From VGEM01 sp033764265 (GTDB lineage Bacteria; Pseudomonadota; Alphaproteobacteria; Rhodospirillales; Rhodospirillaceae): a stretch of DNA of 42,508 bases. This document shows, piece by piece, positions 11,278-19,900 of this stretch (position 1 is the stretch's first letter; every line of letters begins with the position of its first letter). The notes under the pieces are model-generated. The model saw only the letters and a list, made by a program, of their open reading frames with translations. It searched no databases and was not told the DNA's origin. The stretch lies in contig JANRJB010000272.1 in NCBI GenBank assembly GCA_033764265.1, positions 1 through 42,508 of the forward strand, read 5' to 3'. Both the position numbers and the translations under genes were made by a program.

Positions 11278-11601
11278 ATGGCCCAAACCGAAGACACGAA
11301 AACCGGCGTGCGCATGGCTTCGCGGCGCGCCAAGGGCGCGCAGCCGCACTTTTTCGACGATCCCAACGTCGACCGGCTGATGACCATGATCATGGTTATG
11401 GCCGAGGAAATTTCCGTGCTGCGCGAGCGGCTGGACACCCATGAGCAGGTGGCGCGCGCCAGGGGTGCCTTCGGCCCCGACGACATCGAGGCCTTCAAGC
11501 CCGACGATGCGGTGTCCGACGCGCGCGACGCTTGGCGCAAGAAGTTTCTCGACCGCCTGATCGAGCCGGTCGAACGCGAATACGATCGCGGCCTGGATTG
11601 A
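11278..11601 (+). CDS. Small conserved hypothetical protein
   Basis: A 107-residue soluble protein. The start is fixed by a perfect GGAGGA seven bases before the ATG. It is rich in charged residues and contains a Met-rich amphipathic segment (DRLMTMIMVMAEEISVLRER) that looks like a short coiled coil, then a C-terminal helix (WRKKFLDRLIEPVEREYDR). I do not recognise a named family. It lies 82 bases after the ABC exporter and 14 bases before an alpha/beta-hydrolase on the same strand, so it is probably co-transcribed with the latter. It may form helical dimers; no catalytic motif is visible. Confidence 0.72.
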   Translation: MAQTEDTKTGVRMASRRAKGAQPHFFDDPNVDRLMTMIMVMAEEISVLRERLDTHEQVARARGAFGPDDIEAFKPDDAVSDARDAWRKKFLDRLIEPVEREYDRGLD

Positions 11602-11615
11602 GCGGGCGACCCGAC

Positions 11616-12419
11616 ATGTCCGTTGTGCGCGCCTACGCGTCCGGGCCGTTCGGCCAGGTGCATTTCCACGATACCGGCGGGTCCGGCGCACCGTTGATGC
11701 TGTGCCCGCAGGCGCCGATGTCGGCGCGGCAGTTCGAGCGGGTCTACCCGCTGCTGGCCGCGCGCGGCGTGCGCGCCATCGGTGTCGACACGCCGGGGTT
11801 CGGCATGTCCGATCCGCCGGCGTTCGTGCCGCGCATCGAGGATTACGCGCTCGCCGTGCCGGCGGTGATGGACGCGCTTGGCATCGCGGTGGCCCATGTC
11901 TGCGGCCACCACACCGGTGCGCTGATCGCCACCGAACTCACGGTGGCGTTCCCCGATCGGGTCAAGTCGCTGGTGATGAACGGCCCCCTGCCTTTGAGCG
12001 AGGCGGAGCGCAAAAAGTTCATGAGCTGGGTCGAAGGCTTCGAGAAGCCCTTCACCGGCAAGCCCGACGGCTCGCATATCGCCGAGTGGTGGAAGCGCCG
12101 TTCGGCCTTCGCCAAGCCCGACAGCGATTGGAACCTGGTCACGCGCTATGTATGCGAACCGTTGGTGGCGCCGGGGCCGTTCTGGTACGGGCACCACGCG
12201 GCGTTCCTGTACGATCACGGCGCGGCGATCGCGCGGGTGAAGTGCCCCGCCTTGATCCTGACCAACACCGGCGACCAGATTTACGAGCACGCCCAGCGCG
12301 CCCGCACACTCAGGCCCGATTTCGACTATGCGGAACTAAACGGCGGCGGCATCGATATCGTCGACGAACAGCCGGTTGCATGGGCTGAAGCCGTCGCGCG
12401 CTTCGTCGTGTCGCATTAG
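11616..12419 (+). CDS. Alpha/beta-hydrolase-fold protein lacking canonical catalytic residues
   Basis: A 267-residue protein with a clear alpha/beta-hydrolase fold. The strand/oxyanion region (LMLCPQAPMSARQFE), the GVDTPGFGMSD turn, the nucleophile elbow and the late acid (LTNTGDQIY) are in order. At the elbow the usual G-x-S-x-G reads G-H-H-T-G, so the nucleophile position is His99. Near the end, where the catalytic His normally follows two glycines, the sequence reads GGGIDIVDEQP. Both ends of the triad are therefore non-standard. The start ATG at 11616 is 14 bases after the preceding small gene and has only a weak ribosome site, which suggests coupling. It may be a non-hydrolytic or unusual member; the fold is sure, the activity is not. 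Confidence 0.85.
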   Translation: MSVVRAYASGPFGQVHFHDTGGSGAPLMLCPQAPMSARQFERVYPLLAARGVRAIGVDTPGFGMSDPPAFVPRIEDYALAVPAVMDALGIAVAHVCGHHTGALIATELTVAFPDRVKSLVMNGPLPLSEAERKKFMSWVEGFEKPFTGKPDGSHIAEWWKRRSAFAKPDSDWNLVTRYVCEPLVAPGPFWYGHHAAFLYDHGAAIARVKCPALILTNTGDQIYEHAQRARTLRPDFDYAELNGGGIDIVDEQPVAWAEAVARFVVSH

Positions 12420-12447
12420 CGCATCGCGTCCGCCACTGGCCTCGGCC

Positions 12448-13404
12448 CTATTGCAATTCCGCCAGGAACCGCTCGACATCGGCCACAGTCCGCTCCGGAT
12501 CTTCGATCATCAGCTTGTGACCAAGGTCCGGATACTGCACCAAGGTCAGCGGCGCGTTGAACATGCCCTTGATCCGCTCGATCAACTGCTCTGGCAACAC
12601 TGGCGACTTGCCCGCCCATTGCAGCAGCACGGGCATGCGCAGCTGGCCGAGAGTCTGCGGCAGTGAATTGGCGCCGACCAGGCGCCGATTGGCGGCCATC
12701 TGCTTGCGCATCAGGGCCGCTTGTCCCGGCTGCCCGTTCAACTCGGTGTAGCGGGTGACAATTTCATCAGTAACCTTGGCCGGATCACCGAAGATCCCCC
12801 TCAGCACTTGCCGCCAGTAGAACTTCGGATAGTAGGTGCGCAACACGTTCTCGCCGACCCAGACCATCGCCACCGAAAGCGGCTGAGACCTGCGTTGCGT
12901 CGGGAAGACCGCGGGCAGCGTCGACAGTATCAGGCCACGCACCCGATCGGGACGCGTCGCTGCGTACCGCGCCGCCAAACTCGCACCGATCGAGGTGCCG
13001 CCCAGCACAAAACTGTCCAGCTCGAGTCCGTCGATCAGGTCGTCCACGAGCTGCTGCGTGCGCGGCGACAAGCCGTAATCGTCGGTCGGATCGGGGCCCG
13101 ATAGTCCGAACGGCGGCAGATCGAAACGGATGATTCGATAGCGATCCTTCAGCCGCGCCGACCACCCGTCCCATTGGTGAAGGCTGCCCATGTGCCCGTG
13201 GATGAGAACGATCGCCGGACCGCGCCCCTCGTCCCGCACATGCATGGGTGTGCCATCGACCACCACGATCCGCGCGTGTTCGTCGATGTACTTGGCCTCG
13301 ATCTCGTCGCGCGATGGATTCCAGACGCCCACCCACACCGACACCAGGAGAAGAAGCGTGGCCAAGACCACAGCCGCCACCCCAAACCCAATTGCCCGAA
13401 TCAA
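12448..13404 (-). CDS. Membrane-anchored alpha/beta-hydrolase
   Basis: A 318-residue alpha/beta-hydrolase. An N-terminal hydrophobic segment (about residues 5-26) should tether it to the inner membrane, with the enzyme outside. The oxyanion motif LIHGHMGSLHQW, the nucleophile elbow GGTSIGA (Ser) and the terminal DLGHKLMIEDPE with the catalytic His are all present, so it should be an active esterase/lipase-like enzyme. The start codon is a TTG at 13404, supported by AGGAGAGG just upstream; the next in-frame ATG would remove the membrane anchor. It converges on the other hydrolase gene, with 28 bases between their stops. The substrate cannot be told from sequence. Confidence 0.88.
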   Translation of the reverse strand: MIRAIGFGVAAVVLATLLLLVSVWVGVWNPSRDEIEAKYIDEHARIVVVDGTPMHVRDEGRGPAIVLIHGHMGSLHQWDGWSARLKDRYRIIRFDLPPFGLSGPDPTDDYGLSPRTQQLVDDLIDGLELDSFVLGGTSIGASLAARYAATRPDRVRGLILSTLPAVFPTQRRSQPLSVAMVWVGENVLRTYYPKFYWRQVLRGIFGDPAKVTDEIVTRYTELNGQPGQAALMRKQMAANRRLVGANSLPQTLGQLRMPVLLQWAGKSPVLPEQLIERIKGMFNAPLTLVQYPDLGHKLMIEDPERTVADVERFLAELQ

Positions 13405-13490
13405 GGTCCTCTCCTGATTGTTGTCGCCCTCGGCCTGCCGGCCCGGATCGAAATTCAGGCCGCGAGCGCCGGGAGCAACATGGCGGACCC

Positions 13491-13958
13491 TCAGGTGTAT
13501 TTCAGCGGCAGCGCGGTGGTGAACTTCATGTCCTCCATCGCGAAGGACGAACTGACGTCGGCGAACTCGACACGTTCGATCAGCTTTTTGTAGACGCCGT
13601 CATAGGCGGCGATGTCGGGCACCACCACCCGCAGCAGGTAGTCGATCTCGCCGCTGAGCCGATAGGCTTCGACCACTTCCGGAACCGCTTCGACCGCGCG
13701 CTTGAATTCGTCGAGCCAATCGACCGCATGACGTGTGGCCTTGACCGCCACGAACACCGTCACGCCCACATTCAGCTTGCGCCGGTCGAGCAGCGCCACG
13801 CGTTTGCGGATGTAGCCTTCTTCCTCGAGTTTCTGGATGCGGCGCCAGCACGGCGTGGTCGACAGCCCGACCTGGGCCGCGATGTCGGCCACCGGGACCA
13901 TCGCATCCTCTTGGAGGATTTGAAGAATCTTTCGGTCTTTCTCGTCGAAGGAAACCAT
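13491..13958 (-). CDS. Lrp/AsnC-family transcriptional regulator
   Basis: A 155-residue feast/famine regulator. The N-terminal winged helix-turn-helix (FDEKDRKILQILQED through STTPCWRRIQKLEEEGYI) binds DNA. The C-terminal RAM domain (VPEVVEAYRLSGEIDYLLRV) binds an amino acid or similar ligand and drives oligomerisation. Both parts are of normal family length. It starts at the ATG at 13958 and is divergent from a small membrane protein gene across about 142 bases, so it may control that gene or itself, as is common for the family. The membrane hydrolase gene lies downstream on the same strand, 86 bases away. The ligand is unknown. Confidence 0.94.
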   Translation of the reverse strand: MVSFDEKDRKILQILQEDAMVPVADIAAQVGLSTTPCWRRIQKLEEEGYIRKRVALLDRRKLNVGVTVFVAVKATRHAVDWLDEFKRAVEAVPEVVEAYRLSGEIDYLLRVVVPDIAAYDGVYKKLIERVEFADVSSSFAMEDMKFTTALPLKYT

Positions 13959-14100
13959 TTCCGTGTTTTCCCTGACTATTAGGAATCGTTACTCACACGG
14001 TCGCACAAAGCGAAAATCATGGCAAACATCTTTCCGTCCCCCGGACTAAGATCAACACATCCGTGTGCGGTGCCGCCGCCCGGTCCGAAGAGGCGTAAAC

Positions 14101-14355
14101 ATGAAGCCGTTGACCGACCTGTTCACCCGTCACCCCCAGTCGGTGGGCGAGACCTACGGCGAACACGCGGCATTCGCCGGGCAGTTTGGTCTACGTATGG
14201 TGATCTGCGGCCTGGCGTGCATGGTCCACGCCGTGTTTCCGTTTTTCTTCGTGAAAACCGCCAGCGCCTGCGTGCGCGACTTGCACGGCCAAATCACCGA
14301 GGGACCGCGCGGCGAGACCACGCCGCTGCCGCCGGCTGCGGTCCGTCCCAACTGA
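14101..14355 (+). CDS. Short membrane protein, DUF6356-like
   Basis: An 84-residue protein. The start at 14101 has GAGG seven bases upstream. The N-terminal block (FTRHPQSVGETYGEHAAFAG) and a hydrophobic segment (about residues 33-57, with GLACMVHAVFPFFF) resemble a short conserved alphaproteobacterial family that I remember as DUF6356; the identification is from memory of that pattern. The C-terminal 20 residues are Pro-rich and poorly conserved in character. It is divergent from the Lrp-type regulator, so it could be its target. The function is unknown; a single membrane span is the only structural prediction. Confidence 0.72.
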   Translation: MKPLTDLFTRHPQSVGETYGEHAAFAGQFGLRMVICGLACMVHAVFPFFFVKTASACVRDLHGQITEGPRGETTPLPPAAVRPN

Positions 14356-14527
14356 TTTTCTCGATTTGACTCAGGCGTTTAGCCCGGCGCGGCCGAAGCC
14401 CCGCGCGGTCCCGCCGCACGCGCGTCGGCCAAGGTTTTGTTAACGAAGCGCGCTTAGGGTGTCCCATCAGCCGGAGAAGGGGTGCAGGCAGCGCCCCCAC
14501 GGCCGCTTTGGGAAGAGAGAGAGCGTC

Positions 14528-17527
14528 ATGTCCGACGAGACCGAACGCTCGGCCCGCGCCACCGGCGCGGCCGACCCGGCCCGCGAACCCACCGGCAAAG
14601 ACGTCCCGCGCGTGCCGCTGAAACCCGGCGCCGCGCGCATCAAGAAACCGCCGTTCGCCGCCGAAGCGCCGATCTGGCCGCAGATTGCCCCCGACCGCGA
14701 CGCCGCTGCGCCGCTCGAGCCCGATGCGCCGCCGGCAGTGGTGGCGCCATCCGGCCTATTGTCGTGGGGCACGTCGCGCCCGCTGCTGATGGGCGCGGGC
14801 GTGTTCTCGGCGGTGTGGGTGCTGATGTTCGTGGTCTACATCACCACCACCATCAGCTGGCGCGAACTGTTTCTGCTGCTGCCCGACCAGTTTGGCGGGT
14901 TCCTGGCCGTCGCCGTGCTGCCGCTGGCATTTGCGTGGCTGCTGGTCGCCTATCTCGACCGCGGCCGCCAGCTGTCGGCCGAGGGCGAGGCGTTGCGCCG
15001 CCATCTGGCGCAGCTGACCTATCCGTCCGAGCACGCCGAGGCGCGCGTCATCGCCATCACCGAATCCCTCAAGTCGCAGGCGCGCGCGCTGACCGAAGCC
15101 AGCGACGCCGCGGCCAAGCACATCCAGAAGCTGCAAAGCACCTTCGTGCGCGACACCGAGAAACTGGCCACCTCCACCGGCATTCTCGACGCCGGGGTCA
15201 GCAGCGCCGCCGCCTCGGTGTCCGAGCAGGTCGACAAGCTGAAGCAGATGATCGACGCGGCCTCCGACGTGAACCTGAAGATCGAGGACGCGCTGCGCCG
15301 CCAGCAGGAGTTCATCCGCAGCTCCAGCCAGAAGACCCTGTCCGAGGTCAACGCCATGGGGCAGGGGCTGATGGGCCATATCAACGCCCTGTCGGCGGCC
15401 ACCGAGAGGGCGCGCGGCATGAGCGCGGCGATCGCCCAGCAGATGGCCGACCAGGAGAAGGCGCTGGCCAAGACCGGCGAAGCCGCCAAGTCGTACGCCG
15501 ACGACATGACCCGCGCGGTGGCGGCCAACGCCGAACGCGTCGAAGACGCCGCCCGGCGCAGCGAGGCGACCGTGTCGGAAATCGCCGACACGCTGGTGGC
15601 CAAGGCATCGACGCTGGAAACGCTGTTCGACCGCCAACGCAACGAGCTCGCCGCCGCCGGCGGGCGCATCGAGGACCAGGCGACCAAGGTCAACACCCGT
15701 CTCGGCCAGCAGACCGCGGCGCTGGACCAGGTGATGGAACGCGTGCTCAGCCGCGTGAAGATCGTCGAGGAAGCGCTCGCCATCCAGACCAAGGAACTCA
15801 ACGCCGCCTCGGACGGCGCGGTGTCGAAGCTGCGTCTGGTCGAGGCGATGGTGAAAAAGCAGGCCGACAACGTCAGCGAGGCCGCAAGCCGGGTCGAAAA
15901 CCGGCTGGCCGTCTCGGCCGACGAATTCGCGTTGCGCTCCAAGTCGGTGACCGAAAAGTTCGACCGCGCCACCGCCGACCTGGAGAAGGCCACCAACATC
16001 GCCATCGGCCGCGCCGACGCCATGGGCCAGGCCTCCGACCAGGTCATCCAGAAGATCGACACGGTGGGCGCGCGCGTGCGCGAACACGCCGACCAGTTGG
16101 CCAACGCCGCCCAGCGCGCCTCGGCCCAGGCCGACAACATCCGCGACACCCTGCGCCGGCAGAACGACGAGCTGGAAATGGCGGCCAACACGCTCGCCAC
16201 CCACGTCAAGCTGAGCGAGACCGCGCTCAGCCAGCAGGCCCGCCAGATGAGCTCGACCTCCGAACAGGTATTGGCCCACGTCCGCTCGATGTCGGACATC
16301 CTCAGCCAGAATTCGTCGGAGCTGATGCAGCTGTCGGCGCGCGTCACCAAGGAACTGGAATCGATCCGCGAATCCCTCGAGGTCACCGCCCAGAAAGTCA
16401 CCGACACGGTGTCGCACTCGGTGGCGAAAACCAAGGACGTCAGCCGCGAGATCGGCGGCGAGGTCGGGGCCTTGTCGGCGGTCGCGCAGCAGGTCACCAA
16501 GGACATGCAGGCGGTGCTCGACAATCTCGATACCTGCAAGGACAGTTTGCGCGGGGCGTCGGATGCCGCCGCCCACAAGGTGAAAGAGGCGTCCGAGGCG
16601 TTCCTGGCCCAGGTCTCGTCGATCGACAAGGCCGCCAACCACGCCACCGAGACCATGGCGGTGGTCGGCGACGGGCTGCGTCAGCGCTCGGAGAACCTGA
16701 CGACGGCCGCCGACGACGCGCAGATGCGCCTCAACGGCTTCCGCGATTCGCTGCAGAAGCTGATGCTCGACTTCGAGGACGCCACCAACCGCGGCGCCGC
16801 GCAGGTCAGCGTGGCCTCCGACAAGATGCGCCAGTCGCTGGGCGAGTTCGCCGACACCTCGGAGAAGATCGGCTCGGGCGTGCGCGGCTCGGGCGAGGCG
16901 TTCCGCCAGCAGCTGCAGAACCTGGGCAAGTCGGCCGACGAAGCCGTCGCCCGCGTCGAAGTGGTGCTGAAAACGCTGCGCAAGAACGCCGAAGGGCTGG
17001 TCGAGGCCGCCAACGGCATCACCGAGCAGACCGGCAAGGCCGGCCAGCTGTTCGCCCGCCAGGTCGATCAGCTGCTCTCCACCTCGACCAAGGCGCTCGA
17101 CAGCGCCAAGCAGCTCGACGAGGCGGCCGAGAAGGCCAACACCGCGAAATTCCTGGAGCACACCGGCTACGTCATCGAGCAACTGCACGGCCTGGCGGTG
17201 GACATCGCGCGCATCTTCCAGCCCTCGGTCGAGGAAGAGCTGTGGAAGCGCTACCACAAGGGCGACCAGGCGGTGTTTCTGCGTCACATCACCAAGACGC
17301 TCAGCCGGCAGAAGTTCGAGGCGATCCAGAAGAAGTACCAGACCGACGACAAGTTCCGCGGCTATGTGATGCGCTACCTGAGGGAATATTCGGCGCTGGT
17401 CAAACACGCCCGCGCCACCGACCGCGCGGAAGTGCTGACCACCACCTTCACCACCTCCGACATGGGCAAGCTGTACATGATCCTGTCGAAGTCGATGGAG
17501 GCCGCGTCGCTCGATCCCGCCGAATAG
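14528..17527 (+). CDS. Large membrane-anchored coiled-coil protein (TipN-like layout)
   Basis: A 999-residue protein. An N-terminal Pro/Ala-rich region of about 80 residues is followed by two membrane segments (about 88-110 and 120-145). About 730 residues of nearly uninterrupted heptad-like helix come next, rich in Ala, Ser, Asp and Lys, with repeats resembling methyl-accepting or apolipoprotein-like coiled coils. A compact C-terminal domain (about 874-999, starting FLEHTGYVIEQLHGL) ends the protein and contains conserved-looking aromatic and charged blocks (EELWKRYHKGDQAVF, RGYVMRYLREYSALV). Two N-terminal spans plus a giant coiled coil is the layout of the Caulobacter polarity factor TipN; homology is an inference. 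The ATG at 14528 is preceded by a GAGAGAGAG ribosome site. It is followed by a terminator, so it is a single gene unit. Confidence 0.8.
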   Translation: MSDETERSARATGAADPAREPTGKDVPRVPLKPGAARIKKPPFAAEAPIWPQIAPDRDAAAPLEPDAPPAVVAPSGLLSWGTSRPLLMGAGVFSAVWVLMFVVYITTTISWRELFLLLPDQFGGFLAVAVLPLAFAWLLVAYLDRGRQLSAEGEALRRHLAQLTYPSEHAEARVIAITESLKSQARALTEASDAAAKHIQKLQSTFVRDTEKLATSTGILDAGVSSAAASVSEQVDKLKQMIDAASDVNLKIEDALRRQQEFIRSSSQKTLSEVNAMGQGLMGHINALSAATERARGMSAAIAQQMADQEKALAKTGEAAKSYADDMTRAVAANAERVEDAARRSEATVSEIADTLVAKASTLETLFDRQRNELAAAGGRIEDQATKVNTRLGQQTAALDQVMERVLSRVKIVEEALAIQTKELNAASDGAVSKLRLVEAMVKKQADNVSEAASRVENRLAVSADEFALRSKSVTEKFDRATADLEKATNIAIGRADAMGQASDQVIQKIDTVGARVREHADQLANAAQRASAQADNIRDTLRRQNDELEMAANTLATHVKLSETALSQQARQMSSTSEQVLAHVRSMSDILSQNSSELMQLSARVTKELESIRESLEVTAQKVTDTVSHSVAKTKDVSREIGGEVGALSAVAQQVTKDMQAVLDNLDTCKDSLRGASDAAAHKVKEASEAFLAQVSSIDKAANHATETMAVVGDGLRQRSENLTTAADDAQMRLNGFRDSLQKLMLDFEDATNRGAAQVSVASDKMRQSLGEFADTSEKIGSGVRGSGEAFRQQLQNLGKSADEAVARVEVVLKTLRKNAEGLVEAANGITEQTGKAGQLFARQVDQLLSTSTKALDSAKQLDEAAEKANTAKFLEHTGYVIEQLHGLAVDIARIFQPSVEEELWKRYHKGDQAVFLRHITKTLSRQKFEAIQKKYQTDDKFRGYVMRYLREYSALVKHARATDRAEVLTTTFTTSDMGKLYMILSKSMEAASLDPAE

Positions 17528-17581
17528 CGGCGGACACTGACGCCCGGCGCAGGCACTGCCCTGCGCCGACCAGGCGGGCGC

Positions 17582-17611
17582 AAAAGGCGCGGGATTACTC
17601 CCGCGCCTTTT
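17582..17611. terminator. Bidirectional terminator between convergent genes
   Basis: Perfect 13-bp stem (17582-17594 with 17599-17611) around a 4-base loop. The arms begin with AAAA and end with TTTT, so it can end transcripts from either side: the coiled-coil gene and the DUF5666 gene. Confidence 0.9.
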
Positions 17612-17626
17612 GTCTTGCGCGGCGGC

Positions 17627-18988
17627 TCATGTCCCCGGCCGCACCGGGCGCTCCGGGCGGACGGGATCGGGCCGCACTGGGCGATCAATCGGGCGATCAA
17701 TCGGGCGCTCGGGGCGCGTGGTTTCGGGCCTGACCGGCCGGGTCGGCCGTTCGGCCGGCACGCCGTCGCGTTCGCGCCGCCGGAGTTCCTCGCGCACGCG
17801 CTCGCGGCGTTGCTCGATGGCGCGCTGCGCACGCTCGGGCGTGACGGCGGCGCCAGGTGTTGCCGCTCCGCGCTCGCGCTCGATGGCTGGCGTGTCCGTC
17901 GGCGGGGTCTGCTGCGACCGTTCGGGCAGCTGAATCGCCCGGGCGCGGTCAATCGGCACCGGGGTGACTGTCACCCGTTCGACCGCCACGGTGCCGCCGG
18001 CCTGCACCCGGCCGACGGCTTGCACGGCGCGGGCGGCTAGCGCGGCGCGCACGTTAGCTTCGATGGCGGCGCGCGACAGGTCGACCGTCAGGCCGCCGAC
18101 ACGGGCCTGCGCGGCGTCGAGCGTGTTCAGGTACGCCTGGACGACCACGTCGCGCACACGCGGAGAGAAGGCCGCGCCGGTCTCCACCGCCGACGCCCGC
18201 GCCGCCAGCGCATCGCCGGCCAGCGTGCCGCGCACGACGACTGAATCGCCGGCGGCGACCTGGGCGGCGGTCAAGGCCAGTCCGCCCAGGCGTACGCCGC
18301 CGCCGTCGGCGGCGCGCGCGGTGCCGGCGACCAGCACCTCGCGGCCCGGACCGGGCAGGCCGACGACCGACGTTCCGACCACCACGTCATCGTCACGGCG
18401 CAGGCCCGACACCGCCACCCACGCGCCGATGCCCAGGCCCGGCACCTCGGCGCTGCCGCCGAACCCTGCGATCTGCACCTGTTGGCCGGCGACGGTGAGG
18501 CTGGAACGATCGGCCGCCATCGCCTGGACCGGACCGGCCACGGCCACGCGCACCTTCACCGTGGCGGCGGTCAGCTTGCCGTTGACGGGAAAGGCTTCCA
18601 CCTCGACCACCTGGCCCAGGCGGATGTCTTCGGCGGTGGCGGGCAGGCCCTCGACCGTGACGATGCTGCCGTCGTCGACCTCGATTTCGTAGCCGTTGAG
18701 GCAGATCGAGGCGAAGCCGGTCACCACGCCGATCAGGCCGGTACCCTCCACGCCTGTGCCCCCCAGGCCGCGGTCCTGGGCGATCACGCCGGTGCCGCCG
18801 ATTCCGCGATCGTCGTCGATCCCGACTAGCCGCGACAGCACGTCGCTGCCAAGGCCGGTGCCGCCCAGCCCTTGGTCGCCGCCCGCCGCATCCGATCGGG
18901 CGAAGCGGCAAACGGCGCCGTCCTCCTGGGCGGTCGCGGCGCAGGCCCAAATCAACGCCAGCGCGCCGAACAGTGCCGCGCGCCTCAC
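17627..18988 (-). CDS. Exported DUF5666-domain protein
   Basis: A 453-residue secreted or periplasmic protein. The start is the GTG at 18988, which overlaps the stop codon of the upstream DUF6502 gene (GTGA), so translation is coupled. A signal peptide is visible (about 20 residues ending ACAATAQ). A Gly-rich segment with repeated GGTG motifs follows. Several beta-rich modules of the DUF5666 kind come next (VTVEGLPATAEDIRLGQVVEVEA is the clearest, cited in part). The C-terminal quarter is an Arg/Pro/Glu low-complexity tail with RPIDRPIDRPVRP-like repeats, probably disordered. DUF5666 modules are small OB-like barrels of unknown role. The tight pairing with DUF6502 suggests one function. A longer upstream reading in this frame overlaps the DUF6502 gene and is rejected. 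Confidence 0.85.
   Translation of the reverse strand: MRRAALFGALALIWACAATAQEDGAVCRFARSDAAGGDQGLGGTGLGSDVLSRLVGIDDDRGIGGTGVIAQDRGLGGTGVEGTGLIGVVTGFASICLNGYEIEVDDGSIVTVEGLPATAEDIRLGQVVEVEAFPVNGKLTAATVKVRVAVAGPVQAMAADRSSLTVAGQQVQIAGFGGSAEVPGLGIGAWVAVSGLRRDDDVVVGTSVVGLPGPGREVLVAGTARAADGGGVRLGGLALTAAQVAAGDSVVVRGTLAGDALAARASAVETGAAFSPRVRDVVVQAYLNTLDAAQARVGGLTVDLSRAAIEANVRAALAARAVQAVGRVQAGGTVAVERVTVTPVPIDRARAIQLPERSQQTPPTDTPAIERERGAATPGAAVTPERAQRAIEQRRERVREELRRRERDGVPAERPTRPVRPETTRPERPIDRPIDRPVRPDPVRPERPVRPGT
17679..17702 (-). repeat. 12-bp tandem repeat in the DUF5666 tail
   Basis: Two identical 12-base units (gggcgatcaatc on the plus strand) side by side encode the repeated Arg-Pro-Ile-Asp motif. 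Related but diverged units continue on both sides. Confidence 0.85.
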
Positions 18989-19860
18989 GGTTGGCGCTCC
19001 GGCGCGTCGTCGTCGCCTTCGTAGTAGTACAGCCCCAGCGCCATGCGCTGGGTGGCGTCGGGCTTGCCGTCGTCGCCGTCGGCGCGGGCCAGCGCGTCCT
19101 TGTTCAACGCCAGCAGCGCGTCCATGCCCAGCGCGCGGGCGCGCTCGCCCAGGAACGCGACGCTCGCGGGCGTCAGCTTGTCGTAGTAGACGGCACGCTC
19201 GAACAGCGGCCCGCCTTCGCCCAACACATTGTGGACGCTGGTGGCGATGTGATCGGCGACGTTGCGGCCCAGGTAGTACACCTTTTCGTCGAAGCCCTGC
19301 CGCGGCACGAAGGCATCGGCATTCAGGCGCACCAGTCCGTCGGCGGCCACGGTGACCAGGCCCAGCCGCAGCCACTCGTCCAGGATTGATTTCGGCCGCA
19401 CGTCGGTGGAGACGGTGCGCACCAGCGTGTCGAACGACGGCGCGCTCGGGTCGTCGGCGCCGCGCGGCAGGGCCAGGGGTTTGCCGGCGTCATCGCGGAA
19501 GCGCGGATCGCCGGTCCAGATGCCGATCAGCCGCGCGCCCAACGACACCGCCGCGGGCGGCGACTGGTCGGGCGGCGGCTCGCTCTTGATGCGCTTGATG
19601 TCCTTGCGCTGCAGACCGGTCAGCACACTGAGCCGGCTGGCGGTAAGTCCGCCCGTACTGCCGGCGCCGGCGTCCACCGCGAAGCTGGTCTCGGCCACAT
19701 CGACGTACACCGCCTTCAGCAGGTTGGTCAGGTACGGCAGCGTGATGCCGCGCGCGATCAGAAGCCGAACCAGCGGGCGCATCAGCCGGGTGATGGCGCG
19801 CACCAACGCCGGCGGCGGTTCGCCGATCGAGCCGGGCGAGGGTGTGGGCGGAGCGGCCAT
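18985..19860 (-). CDS. DUF6502-family protein, probable winged-helix regulator
   Basis: A 291-residue soluble protein resembling the DUF6502 family, in particular the N-terminal block (RPLVRLLIARGITLPYLTNL, then VYVDVAETSF). Residues about 70-90 (LTASRLSVLTGLQRKDIKRI) look like a helix-turn-helix, so a DNA-binding role is plausible. The start is the ATG at 19860 with GGAAAG just upstream; longer upstream readings have no ribosome site. Its stop overlaps the GTG start of the DUF5666 gene by 4 bases. The upstream intergenic region carries repeated ACCCAC boxes and a long palindrome, which are natural candidates for its operator. Family membership is from motif memory; the regulatory role is an inference. 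Confidence 0.78.
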   Translation of the reverse strand: MAAPPTPSPGSIGEPPPALVRAITRLMRPLVRLLIARGITLPYLTNLLKAVYVDVAETSFAVDAGAGSTGGLTASRLSVLTGLQRKDIKRIKSEPPPDQSPPAAVSLGARLIGIWTGDPRFRDDAGKPLALPRGADDPSAPSFDTLVRTVSTDVRPKSILDEWLRLGLVTVAADGLVRLNADAFVPRQGFDEKVYYLGRNVADHIATSVHNVLGEGGPLFERAVYYDKLTPASVAFLGERARALGMDALLALNKDALARADGDDGKPDATQRMALGLYYYEGDDDAPERQP

Positions 19861-19900
19861 GGTCTTTCCGTGAAACCGAGCACCACCAGAATAACAAACT

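Noticed and set aside
14430..14465. CtrA-type binding site (TTAA-N7-TTAA) before the coiled-coil gene
   Set aside because: TTAA and TTAG are present, but they are separated by 10 bases, not 7, and the second half is imperfect.
18989..19375. N-terminal extension of the DUF5666 protein (longer reading to 19375)
   Set aside because: It overlaps the well-supported DUF6502 gene in another frame. A GTG with a clean signal peptide begins exactly at the overlap.
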